Assembly (NCBI RefSeq): GCF_002072955.1 | Contig: NZ_LPUF01000001.1 | Coordinates: forward strand, 591,001 to 655,000 | From: Methyloprofundus sedimenti | GTDB taxonomy: Bacteria > Pseudomonadota > Gammaproteobacteria > Methylococcales > Methylomonadaceae | Direction of reading: 5' to 3' | DNA length: 64,000 bases | Shown here: positions 36,016-44,344 of the stretch, piece after piece | How positions within the stretch are numbered: position 1 is the first letter of the stretch | How the letters are laid out: each line of letters begins with the position of its first letter | Notes under the pieces: generated by a model | What the model was told of the DNA's origin: nothing | Databases searched by the model: none | Seen by the model: only the letters and a program-made list of their open reading frames with translations | Position numbers and translations under genes: made by a program

Positions 36016-37500
36016 GTGAAAACTGACCCCTGTACTTATGTTATTTTTGGCGCAACGGGAAATTTAGCGCATATTAAATTAATTCCCGCGCTTTATCATC
36101 TTGATATAGAAAACCGGCTGGATGATGGAACCAAGATTATTGCTATTGGCCGCCGCCCCTGGGATAACGAAAAATGGATCTCAGAAGTACGCTTAATGCT
36201 TGAAGCAAAGGCACGAGGTGGTGTTGATGAAAAAGTATTTCAACGTTTTATTGGTCGCTTGCAATACCACAAAGGTGATTTGAAACAAGCTGAGTGTTAT
36301 AGCAGTTTAGCGGTTTTACTCAGTGATACGGAGCAGTTTCCGCAGAATATCGCCTTTTATCTGGCGATTAACCCTGAAGACTTTAGCCCGGTTATTGAGC
36401 GCTTAAGCGTACCAAATTTATTAGAAGAAAAGCATTTCTGGCGTAGAGTCGTAATCGAAAAGCCTTTTGGCACTGATCTGGAAAGTTCACGTTCTTTACA
36501 AAAAAGAATCAGTAAACATCTGCGTGAAGAACAGATTTACCGTATCGATCATTACCTGGGTAAAGGTATGGTGCAAAATGTTCTGGTATTCCGCTTTGCC
36601 AATGCCATGCTGGAGCCTTTATGGAATCGTAATTATATCGATCATATCCAGATCACTCATTCGGAGCAGTTAGGGGTAGGTACGCGTGGTGGTTATTATG
36701 ATCATACCGGCGCTATGCGTGATATGTTGCAAAGTCACCTGCTGCAGTTACTGACATTAGTTGCCATGGAACCGCCTGTGTCAATGAATGCAGAAGATTT
36801 ACGCGATGAAAAAGTAAAAGTTCTAAAATCTATCCGTCCGATTCCTGAAGAAGCAGTACATGCCCAGTCATTTCGCGCACAATATTCACAAGGCCGTATC
36901 AATGGTGAAGATGTGGATAGCTATCTACAGGAAGAAGGTATTCCTGAAAATAGCGTGACCGAAACCTATGCTGCAATGAAGCTATACATAGATAACTGGC
37001 GCTGGCGTGGAGTGCCTATCTACTTGCGTACCGGTAAGCGCATGGAAAAAACACAATCCAGTATTTCCATCTGTTTTAGACATGCACCATCGCAACTGTT
37101 TAAAAATACCCAGGCGGAAAAAATCAATCAAAACTGGTTGTTGTTAGGCATACAGCCTGAAGAATGTATCCGTATGGAAATGACCGTTAAAGAGCCCGGT
37201 CTGGAAATGAAAACACGGCTGAGTAATCTGGATGCCAGTTTTCGCAATGAAAATGAGCAGCCATCAGATGCATACGAAGACTTGTTGCTGGATGTCATTG
37301 AAGGAGATCGTTCATTATTCTTGCGTTATGATGAAGTTGAATACGCATGGAAAATTGTCGATCCGATTTTAAATAAATGGGCTGTTGAGCGCGATTATAT
37401 TGAAACGTATCCAGCAGGTTCCTGGGGGCCTAATGAGCGCCGCTTATTTGACAAGGAAAGTCAGCATTGGCGCAATACCTTACAGGCAGAAAAAAAATGA
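36016..37500 (+). CDS. zwf: Glucose-6-phosphate dehydrogenase
   Basis: A 494-aa enzyme oxidising glucose-6-phosphate to 6-phosphogluconolactone. It has the N-terminal [19 protein letters not shown] dinucleotide fold and the active-site signature [14 protein letters not shown] (~175-188). The first Gly-X-X-Gly loop reads GATGNLA, matching the family's GASGDLA with small changes. The GTG start at 36016 follows AAAGGA. Its stop overlaps the pgl start (ATGA). Together with pgl and gnd it forms the oxidative pentose phosphate branch. Confidence 0.95.
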   Translation: MKTDPCTYVIFGATGNLAHIKLIPALYHLDIENRLDDGTKIIAIGRRPWDNEKWISEVRLMLEAKARGGVDEKVFQRFIGRLQYHKGDLKQAECYSSLAVLLSDTEQFPQNIAFYLAINPEDFSPVIERLSVPNLLEEKHFWRRVVIEKPFGTDLESSRSLQKRISKHLREEQIYRIDHYLGKGMVQNVLVFRFANAMLEPLWNRNYIDHIQITHSEQLGVGTRGGYYDHTGAMRDMLQSHLLQLLTLVAMEPPVSMNAEDLRDEKVKVLKSIRPIPEEAVHAQSFRAQYSQGRINGEDVDSYLQEEGIPENSVTETYAAMKLYIDNWRWRGVPIYLRTGKRMEKTQSSISICFRHAPSQLFKNTQAEKINQNWLLLGIQPEECIRMEMTVKEPGLEMKTRLSNLDASFRNENEQPSDAYEDLLLDVIEGDRSLFLRYDEVEYAWKIVDPILNKWAVERDYIETYPAGSWGPNERRLFDKESQHWRNTLQAEKK

Positions 37501-38162
37501 CCCAGAATGTCAACTGGACATCTTATGATTCAATAGAATTGCTGGCAGAGGCAGTTTGTCAGCGAGTATTAGATGCAGCTGCAAAGGCAATTGCCGCCAA
37601 AGGTTCTTTCAAACTGGTTTTAGCGGGAGGCACGGCTCCCGTCAAAGCTTATCAGCTTTTGGCAGGCAGGCAGGCAGACTGGAGTCAGTGGCATATATAT
37701 TATGGCGATGAGCGATGTTTGCCTGTGGATAATAGCGAACGTAATAGTCTGGTTGCCGAGCAGCAATGGCTGGATCTAGTGGCAATTCCCAGGACACAGA
37801 TTCACCGTATTGCTGCTGAACTGGGCGCTGAAGCCGGTGCTGAGCAATATGCCAAAGAGGTTGCTGCGGCAGGTAGTTTTGATCTGGTACTGTTAGGCAT
37901 GGGTGAAGATGGACATACCGCGAGCTTATTCCCGGGGCATGTGCACAATGTTAATGAACTGACTCATGCAGTACACAATTCACCTAAGCCGCCATCGGAT
38001 CGGGTGACCCTAAGTGCAAAAGCCTTAAGTAATACGGCCGAGCTAATTTTTATTATCTCTGGTAATAAACAAGAGGCTTTGGCTGCATGGAAAAATCAGC
38101 AAGATTTACCGGTAACACACATATGTCCGGCCTCGGGTGTAGATGTGCTATTGAGTGTTTAA
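37497..38162 (+). CDS. pgl: 6-phosphogluconolactonase
   Basis: A 221-aa DevB-type lactonase: [40 protein letters not shown] and the signature [15 protein letters not shown]. It hydrolyses the lactone made by zwf. The start is the ATG at 37497 that overlaps the zwf stop; the longer frame to 37467 is a read-through of zwf sequence. Confidence 0.93.
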   Translation: MTQNVNWTSYDSIELLAEAVCQRVLDAAAKAIAAKGSFKLVLAGGTAPVKAYQLLAGRQADWSQWHIYYGDERCLPVDNSERNSLVAEQQWLDLVAIPRTQIHRIAAELGAEAGAEQYAKEVAAAGSFDLVLLGMGEDGHTASLFPGHVHNVNELTHAVHNSPKPPSDRVTLSAKALSNTAELIFIISGNKQEALAAWKNQQDLPVTHICPASGVDVLLSV

Positions 38163-38193
38163 TGAACTTCTTTAGTCAATAAATAAACTAACA

Positions 38194-38253
38194 GTAGGGC
38201 GGCGCTTTAGCCCGCAGGTAAATCATTATCTGCGGGCTAAAGCGCCGCCCTAC
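38194..38253. repeat. REP-type GC-rich palindrome
   Basis: GTAGGGCGGCGCTTTAGCCC at one end and GGGCTAAAGCGCCGCCCTAC at the other form a perfect 20-bp-arm hairpin downstream of pgl. It may also serve as a transcript end for zwf-pgl. Confidence 0.85.
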
Positions 38254-38366
38254 GGTCGTTTAGGTTGCCACTCATATTATTCAACATGATTTTGAGCTGT
38301 GGCAGCATCAGTAAAAATAATTTCAAAGTGAAATAACAATAATAACTATAAAATAGGAGACCCTTA

Positions 38367-38930
38367 ATGAAAGCCTGTGAATCAACTACTACCCAGGAAG
38401 AACACCGTGTCAATATTGGCCGTAATCATAAAAACATACCGCCATGGCGGCGCGGAATAGGCCTGGTACTGGTTTATTTGCCTATACTTACCTGGCCTTT
38501 TGTATTGACCAGTGCACTTTTATCCTATTACCATTTGAAAATGGTAGGTGCAGAAAACCTGAAAACCTTATTTGACTTTCTGCCCAAACGCGAAACTCAT
38601 CGATATACCATGAAAAATCAGATTACCATGGATGCCAGTTTTTTCTTAAGTCTGGCGCAGACACGACTATACTGGATTTTAAACTGTACCTGGTACTGCC
38701 CGGTTAGTGTTGGCCTGTTTGAATGGCATGCCTATCTGGTAAAGCTGATTGAGAACTGGTGGTGTCCGTTTAACCATGGCAGAAAACAAGGCTACGATAA
38801 TGCCAAAATTGACCAGTCATTTTGGCATATATATCCTGAAGACGAAGTAAAGCTGCATCAAGATGATCTGGAAAACCCGATATGGAATGAAAAATGCAGT
38901 CAGTGCGGTAGTGCAGATCAGGGAAAATAA
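38367..38930 (+). CDS. Hypothetical membrane protein
   Basis: A 187-aa protein with a GGAG ribosome site before ATG 38367. One clear membrane segment (~31-55, GIGLVLVYLPILTWPFVLTS) and a second hydrophobic stretch around ~105-125 (RLYWILNCTWYCPVSVGLFE) are seen. The C-terminal part is rich in Trp, Asp and Cys and ends with CSQCGSADQGK, a possible metal-binding CxxC. No family recognised. It stands alone after the REP palindrome. Confidence 0.7.
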   Translation: MKACESTTTQEEHRVNIGRNHKNIPPWRRGIGLVLVYLPILTWPFVLTSALLSYYHLKMVGAENLKTLFDFLPKRETHRYTMKNQITMDASFFLSLAQTRLYWILNCTWYCPVSVGLFEWHAYLVKLIENWWCPFNHGRKQGYDNAKIDQSFWHIYPEDEVKLHQDDLENPIWNEKCSQCGSADQGK

Positions 38931-39181
38931 GTTCACATACTTGACGGCCTTTGGATAAGGGCATATAAGGAACATAAGTTTCCTGATAATTGAAAAACTA
39001 AACATAGCAATATCTGGAGTTGTGCGATTATTCACCGGGCTTGGGCGTAATGAGGCAAACCTGTTTAAAAATACGCCTGCCTGCCCAGATATCTCGTAAA
39101 GATTGGGAAACTTCAGACCAGGAGTAAAAGAGCTTTAGCTATTTTGGCTACAAACTTTAAGACGGGACATTCAATAGACTT

Positions 39182-39247
39182 GTAGGGCGTGGCTTCAGCC
39201 CGCCTTTAAATGATCTCTGGCATTGACGGGCTGAAGCCGCGCCCTAC
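39182..39247. repeat. REP-type GC-rich palindrome
   Basis: GTAGGGCGTGGCTTCAGCCC pairs with GGGCTGAAGCCGCGCCCTAC across a 26-bp centre. Same family as 38194 and 51681. Confidence 0.85.
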
Positions 39248-39338
39248 AGTTTTCAATATGTCCCGTGTTAAAGCGATAGCCGCTAAAGCCCTTGTGCTCC
39301 TGAATCCTGATTCGTTAATCAAAAAAGGAGTTATCAAA

Positions 39339-39659
39339 ATGAGTAACTGTTGCAGTGACCCGACAGAAATCCCCAAGGTTGATCCCAGAGATCTAGTGCG
39401 CGAGCAAACCCGCTATGGTGACCTGGTAAGAGAACTGTTCACCGGTGATCCGGAAAAGCTCATGATGCATGAATTAAGGGAAGCAAATGCCTATTTAAGA
39501 GAGCTGGCAGCATTGCACGCACACTACCCGTCAGTACGCCTTGCTGCAATAGCGCTACTGGAAAAACCCAGTTTGTCCGTATTGCAACGTATAGTCGATA
39601 AAGAGCCTGAATCAGAGATCGGCAAAGCTGTAAATGCACAGCTACAAAAAATGCAATGA
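39339..39659 (+). CDS. Hypothetical small protein
   Basis: A 106-aa soluble protein beginning MSNCCSDPTEIP; AAAAAAGGAG sits eight bases before the ATG, which decides the start over the longer frame from 39210. It is largely helical and charged (DLVREQTRYGDLVRELFTGD, ANAYLRELAALHAHYPSVRL). The cysteine pair at 4-5 could bind metal or form a disulfide. Family not recognised. Confidence 0.7.
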   Translation: MSNCCSDPTEIPKVDPRDLVREQTRYGDLVRELFTGDPEKLMMHELREANAYLRELAALHAHYPSVRLAAIALLEKPSLSVLQRIVDKEPESEIGKAVNAQLQKMQ

Positions 39660-39692
39660 TAAGGAACATTCACGAAATAATATAAGCAACTT

Positions 39693-39725
39693 GTAGGATG
39701 GGCAAAGATCTTTTTCGTGCCCATC
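39693..39725. repeat. Small GATGGGCA/TGCCCATC palindrome, copy 2
   Basis: GTAGGATGGGCAAAG followed by CGTGCCCATC; hairpin at the end of the 39339 gene. Confidence 0.6.
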
Positions 39726-39747
39726 TTTATATAGTACGACCATCAGT

Positions 39748-39816
39748 AGCTATGCAGTAAAATGCTCTCCCGAAGCCCTTGAAGACCTGGAATCAATGGC
39801 TGAATATTATTGGTAA
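39748..39816 (+). pseudogene. ParE/RelE-type toxin N-terminal fragment
   Basis: A short frame reads SYAVKCSPEALEDLESMAEY YW then stops. This is the usual first helix of ParE-family toxins (xSPEAxxDLxxIxxYY). No start codon, rest of toxin or antitoxin gene is present. Confidence 0.4.
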
Positions 39817-39855
39817 AGCCACCAGCTTTTTTTCAAAATAAATTTACTATCTCAA

Positions 39856-40338
39856 ATGATACAAATATTTATCACCGGCGGCACATTAGACAAACGCTAC
39901 AACGAACTGAATGGTGAGCTGGATTTCCCGGAAACACAGCTCCCTGCCATGTTAAAACAAGCTCGCTGTACTGCAGAAATTGACCTGCAATTGCTAATGC
40001 TGAAAGACAGCCTGGAAATGACTGACAAGGATCGGGAAGACATAAAGCAAAGCTGCATAGCCTCTAATGCACAACAAATCATCATCACCCATGGTACCGA
40101 CACCATGGTAGCAACAGCAAAACACCTGGCTGAATCCATCAAGGATAAAACCATCGTGCTGGTTGGCGCAATGGTTCCCTATACGATAAAGCAGTCAGAT
40201 ACTTTATTTAACCTGGGCTGTGCGATAACAGCAGTGCAATTAATGCCGGCAGGTGTTTATATCACCATGAACGGCAAAGTATTTGACTGGGATAAAGTCG
40301 TAAAGGACAAGCAGCACGGAGAATTTAAAGTAATATAG
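39856..40338 (+). CDS. Short asparaginase-like protein (N-terminal domain only)
   Basis: A 160-aa protein matching the N-terminal catalytic domain of L-asparaginases: IFITGGTLDK with the first active-site Thr, the second motif ITHGTDTMVATAKHLAESIK, and KTIVLVGAMVPYTIKQSD. Full asparaginases are ~330 aa with a second domain; stand-alone N-terminal forms exist and may have other substrates. Its last 90 codons and the palindrome behind it are duplicated at 41807-42155. Confidence 0.8.
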   Translation: MIQIFITGGTLDKRYNELNGELDFPETQLPAMLKQARCTAEIDLQLLMLKDSLEMTDKDREDIKQSCIASNAQQIIITHGTDTMVATAKHLAESIKDKTIVLVGAMVPYTIKQSDTLFNLGCAITAVQLMPAGVYITMNGKVFDWDKVVKDKQHGEFKVI

Positions 40339-40412
40339 GATATGTGTTGAGGAACGAAACGCATCACAGTCTTATGCCGTAAATGATGCGTTTCCTGTCG
40401 TCAACACATCCT
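40337..40412. repeat. RAYT-associated palindrome S1
   Basis: AGGATATGTGTTGAGGAACG and AAACGCATCA pair with TGATGCGTTTCCTGTCG and TCAACACATCCT. Complete palindrome directly after the asparaginase-like gene. Family copies are at 40525, 41150 and 42082. Confidence 0.88.
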
Positions 40413-40484
40413 ATGGACTATTAGACTTTATGTTTTACCTGCATTTTTAAGCGCCGTAAGACAGATAAATTTTTATTCCTGTAA

Positions 40485-40552
40485 TATATAGCTACCGATA
40501 ATCCGTCATGTTCACCACTAATATAGGATGTGTTGAGGTACGAAACGCATCA
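40485..40552. repeat. RAYT 5'-end fragment and half palindrome S2
   Basis: TAGCTACCGATAATCCGTCA repeats the first codons of the transposase gene below (on its minus strand). It is followed by AGGATGTGTTGAGGTACGAA ACGCATCA, the left arm only of the palindrome, which abuts the 3' end of the transposase gene. Confidence 0.75.
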
Positions 40553-40556
40553 ATCT

Positions 40557-41087
40557 CTATTCACCGCCGTCAATAACAAATTCTCCCGAATGTCCCCAGT
40601 CCTTTGAATAGACACCTCTTGATACATAATGATGAAAACTTGAATAAGGCCAGTCACATGCATATTTTACCTGGCCATGTTTAACGGGATTCCAATGAAT
40701 ATAATCCACATGGCTATTAAAATCCTTCTGGCTGATAATCAAGTGGGCCCAGAAGCGACGTTGCCAAATGCCGCGTTCTTGCCGCTTTGTCCTGCTATGT
40801 GAAATATGCTCTCCCTTAGGTATTCCTCGAGAAAAATAACTTTTAAGCAATTTCCAGCGTGTTGAATAATCAGCATCTCCATCAGGTAGAGTCCAGATAC
40901 AATGCAAATGTTCAGGCATAAATACAATCGCATTGATTGTGCAAGCGTGACGTTCTTTTACATAACGAAACGATTCCCGCAATAAATTAATTTCATCAAC
41001 CAATAATGTGCTTTGATATCGATAAGCTAAATTAACGGTAAAAAACCACATAGCCCCTTTAACATATAGCCGCCGATAATCCGTCAT
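40557..41087 (-). CDS. REP-associated tyrosine transposase (RAYT, Y1 HUH type)
   Basis: A ~176-aa single-strand transposase (MTDYRRLYVKGAMWFFTVNL). It has the HUH motif in FMPEHLHCIWTLP (His-x-His), the catalytic region with HVDYIHWNPVKHGQV (the Tyr of YIHWNPVKHG is typical) and a C-terminal WPYSSFHHYV. RAYTs process REP/BIME palindromes. Here it is flanked by half palindrome S2 and full palindrome S3, forming a REPtron. ATG 41087 or an upstream in-frame ATG at 41099. Confidence 0.9.
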   Translation of the reverse strand: MTDYRRLYVKGAMWFFTVNLAYRYQSTLLVDEINLLRESFRYVKERHACTINAIVFMPEHLHCIWTLPDGDADYSTRWKLLKSYFSRGIPKGEHISHSRTKRQERGIWQRRFWAHLIISQKDFNSHVDYIHWNPVKHGQVKYACDWPYSSFHHYVSRGVYSKDWGHSGEFVIDGGE

Positions 41088-41149
41088 ATTCGCCTCCAAT
41101 CCAATAGACCGCCTCTTAAAGCAAGAATTTGATGATTCACTTCCAATAT

Positions 41150-41223
41150 AGGATGTGTTGAGGTATGAAACGCATCACAACCGTTTATCGCGCATGACGC
41201 GTTTCCTGTCGTCAATGCATCCT
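41150..41223. repeat. RAYT-associated palindrome S3
   Basis: AGGATGTGTTGAGGTATGAA ACGCATCA...GACGCGTTTCCTGTCGTCAA TGCATCCT; complete copy 60 bp upstream of the RAYT start and just after the end of the pilin gene at 41230 (minus strand). Confidence 0.85.
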
Positions 41224-41229
41224 ATGCGC

Positions 41230-41625
41230 TTATTTTCCCCAGCAATAGTCATCAACACCAGTAGCAGTTTTGTCGCCATTCTGGTCTATCGTGAAAGTGC
41301 CGCATTTAGAATCGGTATGCGGGCTTTTAGGTGCTGCAGAAATGCTATAAGCGGATGCCGTATTCCCGGAAACAGAAATTGTATAATAACCATCCGGTGA
41401 TGTAGTCGATACACCAATATCTGATATTGATCCATAAGTCGTGTGATTAGCACGCCACTTTTCTTGTGCCAGTATCGCACTTAATAGAGCGGCCTTGGCA
41501 TCAGCGCGTTTAGCGCGTTGAACATATTCAACATAGGCAGGCATAGCAATAGCCGCTAAAATTCCAATAATAGCCACAGCAATCATCAGCTCAATCAGCG
41601 TAAAACCCTTATTAAATTCTTTCAT
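41230..41625 (-). CDS. Type IV pilin (PilE/PilA-like)
   Basis: A 131-aa prepilin. The leader MKEFNKG is followed by [20 protein letters not shown] with the conserved Glu at +5 of the mature protein, then [20 protein letters not shown]. The C-terminal part has a [12 protein letters not shown]...DDYCWGK cysteine pair forming the D-loop. A PilD-cleaved major or minor pilin of the Gram-negative PilE group. It faces the RAYT region on the same strand. Confidence 0.9.
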   Translation of the reverse strand: MKEFNKGFTLIELMIAVAIIGILAAIAMPAYVEYVQRAKRADAKAALLSAILAQEKWRANHTTYGSISDIGVSTTSPDGYYTISVSGNTASAYSISAAPKSPHTDSKCGTFTIDQNGDKTATGVDDYCWGK

Positions 41626-41731
41626 GGAATTAACCTGCTAAAATAAGAGGAAATACGCAAAAAGCATAGCACAGTATGGCCTAAAAAAAGGAGAGAAATA
41701 TCTTAATTAGGTAGATACTTTCAAGGGTAAA

Positions 41732-42083
41732 ATGACTATGAATAATACACGGGGTTTGGGATTTACTTTTCCGAACTTATGGTGACTATAGCGATAGCGG
41801 GAGTTTTAGCCTCTAATGCACAGCAAATCATCATTACTCATGGTACACCATGGTAAAAACAGCAACTTATCTGGCTTTATCAATCAAGGATAAAACGATC
41901 GCGCTGGTCGGAGCAATAATTCTCTTCACAATAAAGCAGTCAGATGCTTTATTTAACCTGTGTTGTGCGATAACAGCAGTGCAATTACTGCCAGCAGGAA
42001 TCTATATCACTATGAACGGTAAAATATTTGCTTGGGTCAAAGTCGTAAAGGACAAGCAGCGCGGAGAAATTACAGCAATATAG
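41732..42083 (+). pseudogene. Chimeric remnant: prepilin N-terminus joined to duplicated asparaginase C-terminus
   Basis: The first part encodes MNNTRG and then, with a frameshift, FSELMVTIAIAGVLA, a prepilin leader/helix. At 41807 it changes abruptly to SNAQQIIITHGT, a copy of the asparaginase-like gene from 40058 on. The copy has lost bases at ACCGACACC and has many substitutions (AGVYITMNGK is AGIYITMNGK), so no full protein is made. The junction shares TAG-CCTC with the source, suggesting illegitimate recombination. Confidence 0.75.
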
Positions 42084-42155
42084 GATGTGTTGAAAAACGA
42101 AACGCATCATAGTCTTATGCCGAGAATGATGCGTTTCCTGTCGTCAACACATCCT
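42082..42155. repeat. RAYT-associated palindrome S4
   Basis: AGGATGTGTTGAAAAACGAA ACGCATCA paired with TGATGCGTTTCCTGTCGTCA ACACATCCT. It follows the asparaginase copy exactly as S1 follows the original. Confidence 0.88.
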
Positions 42156-42210
42156 ATGCGCTTTTCAAAGGTGGGGAGAAACGTTGCACCGCTACCTGGG
42201 CCAACCTAGC

Positions 42211-42651
42211 CTATGGCGTTGGGCATGCAACCGAGGCACTACTGGTAATTAGTGCATTTTGGTCGATTGTCAATGTTGCGCAAGTATCCTGGTTCTGTCC
42301 CCCAGTAGACTTTGGTGTTGCTGTAATGGTGAATGCAATCGCAGTATTTGTAATGACGGCAAAGGTATAGTAAGTAGATGCTGGTAGGCTAGTCGGTAGG
42401 GGGCTTGCTGTAGGATCAAGGAATTGGGCAAGTAGAGCAGATGTTGCGTAACCGGTATTTATTACTCTATATTTTTGCTGAGCCTGAGCTAAACGAGAAA
42501 GCTCTCCTTTAGCATCGTTACGTCGAGCTTTACGAACTGAATCTAGATAGGATGGAATTGCAATAGTAGCCAAAATACTAATAACGACAACAGTAATCAT
42601 TAGCTCGATAAGCGTAAAGCCGGAAGTGTGATATTTTTTTTTAAAAAGCAT
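42211..42651 (-). CDS. Type IV pilin (PilE-like), second
   Basis: A 146-aa prepilin: MLFKKKYHTSG / [20 protein letters not shown] with mature Glu5, then SYLDSVRKARRNDAKGELSR. The C-terminus has TCATLTIDQNALITSSASVA CPTP, one D-loop cysteine pair. Paralogue of 41230-41625 on the same strand and divergent from the minor pilin genes. Probably a minor or alternative pilin subunit. Confidence 0.88.
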   Translation of the reverse strand: MLFKKKYHTSGFTLIELMITVVVISILATIAIPSYLDSVRKARRNDAKGELSRLAQAQQKYRVINTGYATSALLAQFLDPTASPLPTSLPASTYYTFAVITNTAIAFTITATPKSTGGQNQDTCATLTIDQNALITSSASVACPTP

Positions 42652-42727
42652 AATAGATCTCTCAGAGCAAAGTCATAAATATAGTATAGTTTAAATGATA
42701 CATATCCGATAAAAGGTACTTAATAAT

Positions 42728-43261
42728 ATGCATATTACACGGTTAAAACAGACGGGGTTCACTCTCACGGAATTGATGGTCGTTATTGCTATTGTCGGTA
42801 TTTTGGCAGCAGTAGCCGTCCCGTCTTTTAATGATTCTATAGAAAGAAGTCGGCTTGTTAGTGCTAGTGAGGCAGTCATAGCCGATTTACGCTGGGCCAG
42901 AAGTGAAGCGATTAAACGTAATAGAAAAACTAGAGTCACATACACAACGGGCGCGTCATGGAGTTACACAATTATTGTTGATTCTAATAATAATGATACT
43001 TATGGGGATACAGTAGGTGGTATTGCAGATGAGACAATTAAATCAGTGACAGGGAGTAACTTTCCTTCTACAAGTATTTCATCAGTAGCTTTTAGTTCGG
43101 TAGCCTACACTACTTTTGATCCTGTCCGTGGTACGGCTAGTGCTGGGAACGTCATTTTAACCTCTTCAGCCTATTCAATTAAAGCAACGGTCAGCACATT
43201 AGGACGAACTAAGCTTTGCGCGGTAAGCAGTAGTTTTTCCGGTTACAGTGTTTGTCCATAA
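42728..43261 (+). CDS. fimT: FimT/FimU-like (GspH-type) minor pilin
   Basis: A 177-aa pseudopilin: MHITRLKQTG / FTLTELMVVIAIVGILAAVA followed by VPSFNDSIERSRLVSASEAV and IADLRWARSEAIKRNRKTRV, the GspH/FimT signature. It is the first gene of the minor pilin cluster fimT-pilW-pilX-pilV, which primes type IV pilus assembly. It ends just before the pilW start. Confidence 0.85.
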   Translation: MHITRLKQTGFTLTELMVVIAIVGILAAVAVPSFNDSIERSRLVSASEAVIADLRWARSEAIKRNRKTRVTYTTGASWSYTIIVDSNNNDTYGDTVGGIADETIKSVTGSNFPSTSISSVAFSSVAYTTFDPVRGTASAGNVILTSSAYSIKATVSTLGRTKLCAVSSSFSGYSVCP

Positions 43262-43280
43262 GATTAAAGAGGTATTAAAT

Positions 43281-44132
43281 ATGCAAAAATCAAAACGCCA
43301 AACAGGTCTTACTTTAGTTGAATTACTCGTTGGTATGCTGGTCGGCATGATTGTCATGGCGGGTGCCATCAGTATTTTTAGTAACTCCTTCAACAGTCAA
43401 TCTGATAATATTCAATTAACTCGCTTGAATCAGGACTTGCGTGCCATGATGGATATAATGGAACGCGATATTCGACGAGCGGGGTTTGTAACATCTGATC
43501 CTGATAATAATTTTGCTTCATTGCAAGCTAATCCATTTTTTGACAGCGCCACTGGTGGTGCTACCACGGATATTGGTATTTATAACTCAGGTGCCTGTAT
43601 CGTGTATTCCTACAATAGTGACAATGATAGCCCCCCCGTGGTGGATAGCAATGAGAGGCGGGGATTCTTATTGGACGGCACTAATTTAGAAATGCGTAAG
43701 TATGGAGCGACTAATGAAAACTGCTCAACAGGTGCAGAGTGGGAAACTATTACCGATCCTGGAATTGAAATCACTGCATTACAATTTACATTAACGACAT
43801 CAACACTTAATGTCACAAGTATGATAAATGATGATGATGGTGATGGCACGGTAGAGCCAAGTGATTCAGATGGTATTCCTTATGGCGATGATGATGGTGA
43901 TGGTTTATGTGACTGGACTGACACAAATAACGATGGTGTCCGAGATACTAATGAGCTTGAGGTCTGCAATACTTGTACGCGAGATGGTTCTCCACCTGAT
44001 CCTGCCTGCCTTTATGTGCGCAATGTAACTATTTCACTCACCGGTCGTCTAGCTAATGATACAGCCGTCACCCAAACCATTACCGAAGAAATCCGCATTC
44101 GTAATGATAAATTTGTCGCCGCAGTTCCTTAA
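43281..44132 (+). CDS. pilW: PilW-like minor pilin with Asp-rich insertion
   Basis: A 283-aa prepilin with leader MQKSKRQTG / LTLVELLVGMLVGMIVMAGA and DLRAMMDIMERDIRRAGFVT, typical of PilW. Residues ~185-235 hold calcium-type repeats (DDDGDGTVEPSDSDG, DDDGDGLCDWTDTNNDGVRD) inserted before the conserved VRNVTISLTGRL end. ATG 43281 is favoured by GAGG upstream and the short leader; 43248 overlaps fimT. Part of the minor pilin operon. Confidence 0.85.
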   Translation: MQKSKRQTGLTLVELLVGMLVGMIVMAGAISIFSNSFNSQSDNIQLTRLNQDLRAMMDIMERDIRRAGFVTSDPDNNFASLQANPFFDSATGGATTDIGIYNSGACIVYSYNSDNDSPPVVDSNERRGFLLDGTNLEMRKYGATNENCSTGAEWETITDPGIEITALQFTLTTSTLNVTSMINDDDGDGTVEPSDSDGIPYGDDDGDGLCDWTDTNNDGVRDTNELEVCNTCTRDGSPPDPACLYVRNVTISLTGRLANDTAVTQTITEEIRIRNDKFVAAVP

Positions 44133-44292
44133 GGAACGAGGTTTTAATAATGCCTGAAAGTATCGCGCAGGATTTTGGCTTCACAGGCGTGTCAGGAATA
44201 CAGGTGCATAGCATGCTACGCAACTGGATTTCTAGCGCGTCTGTGTAGTCAAAAGACAAGTCAGACTCGGGCATTATTGAATTCTCGTTCCT
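44132..44292. repeat. ~160-bp imperfect palindrome between pilW and pilX genes
   Basis: AGGAACGAG at 44132-44140 and CTCGTTCCT at 44284-44292 are the outer arms. The whole stretch folds on itself about a TAGCATGCTA centre near 44212, with most positions pairing (left ACAGGCGTG matches right CGCGTCTGT). It encodes nothing convincing. It looks like a MITE-like hairpin that inserted in the operon. Confidence 0.75.
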
Positions 44293-44344
44293 CACGTTAA
44301 TACTAAAAACGCTTAAAACCGAAATAACACTTAGGAGGTTTCAA

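Noticed and set aside
40337-42155. Regularly recurring palindromes considered as a CRISPR array
   Set aside because: Spacing is irregular, units are inverted repeats of ~75 bp, and they contain or flank a RAYT gene and a duplicated gene fragment.
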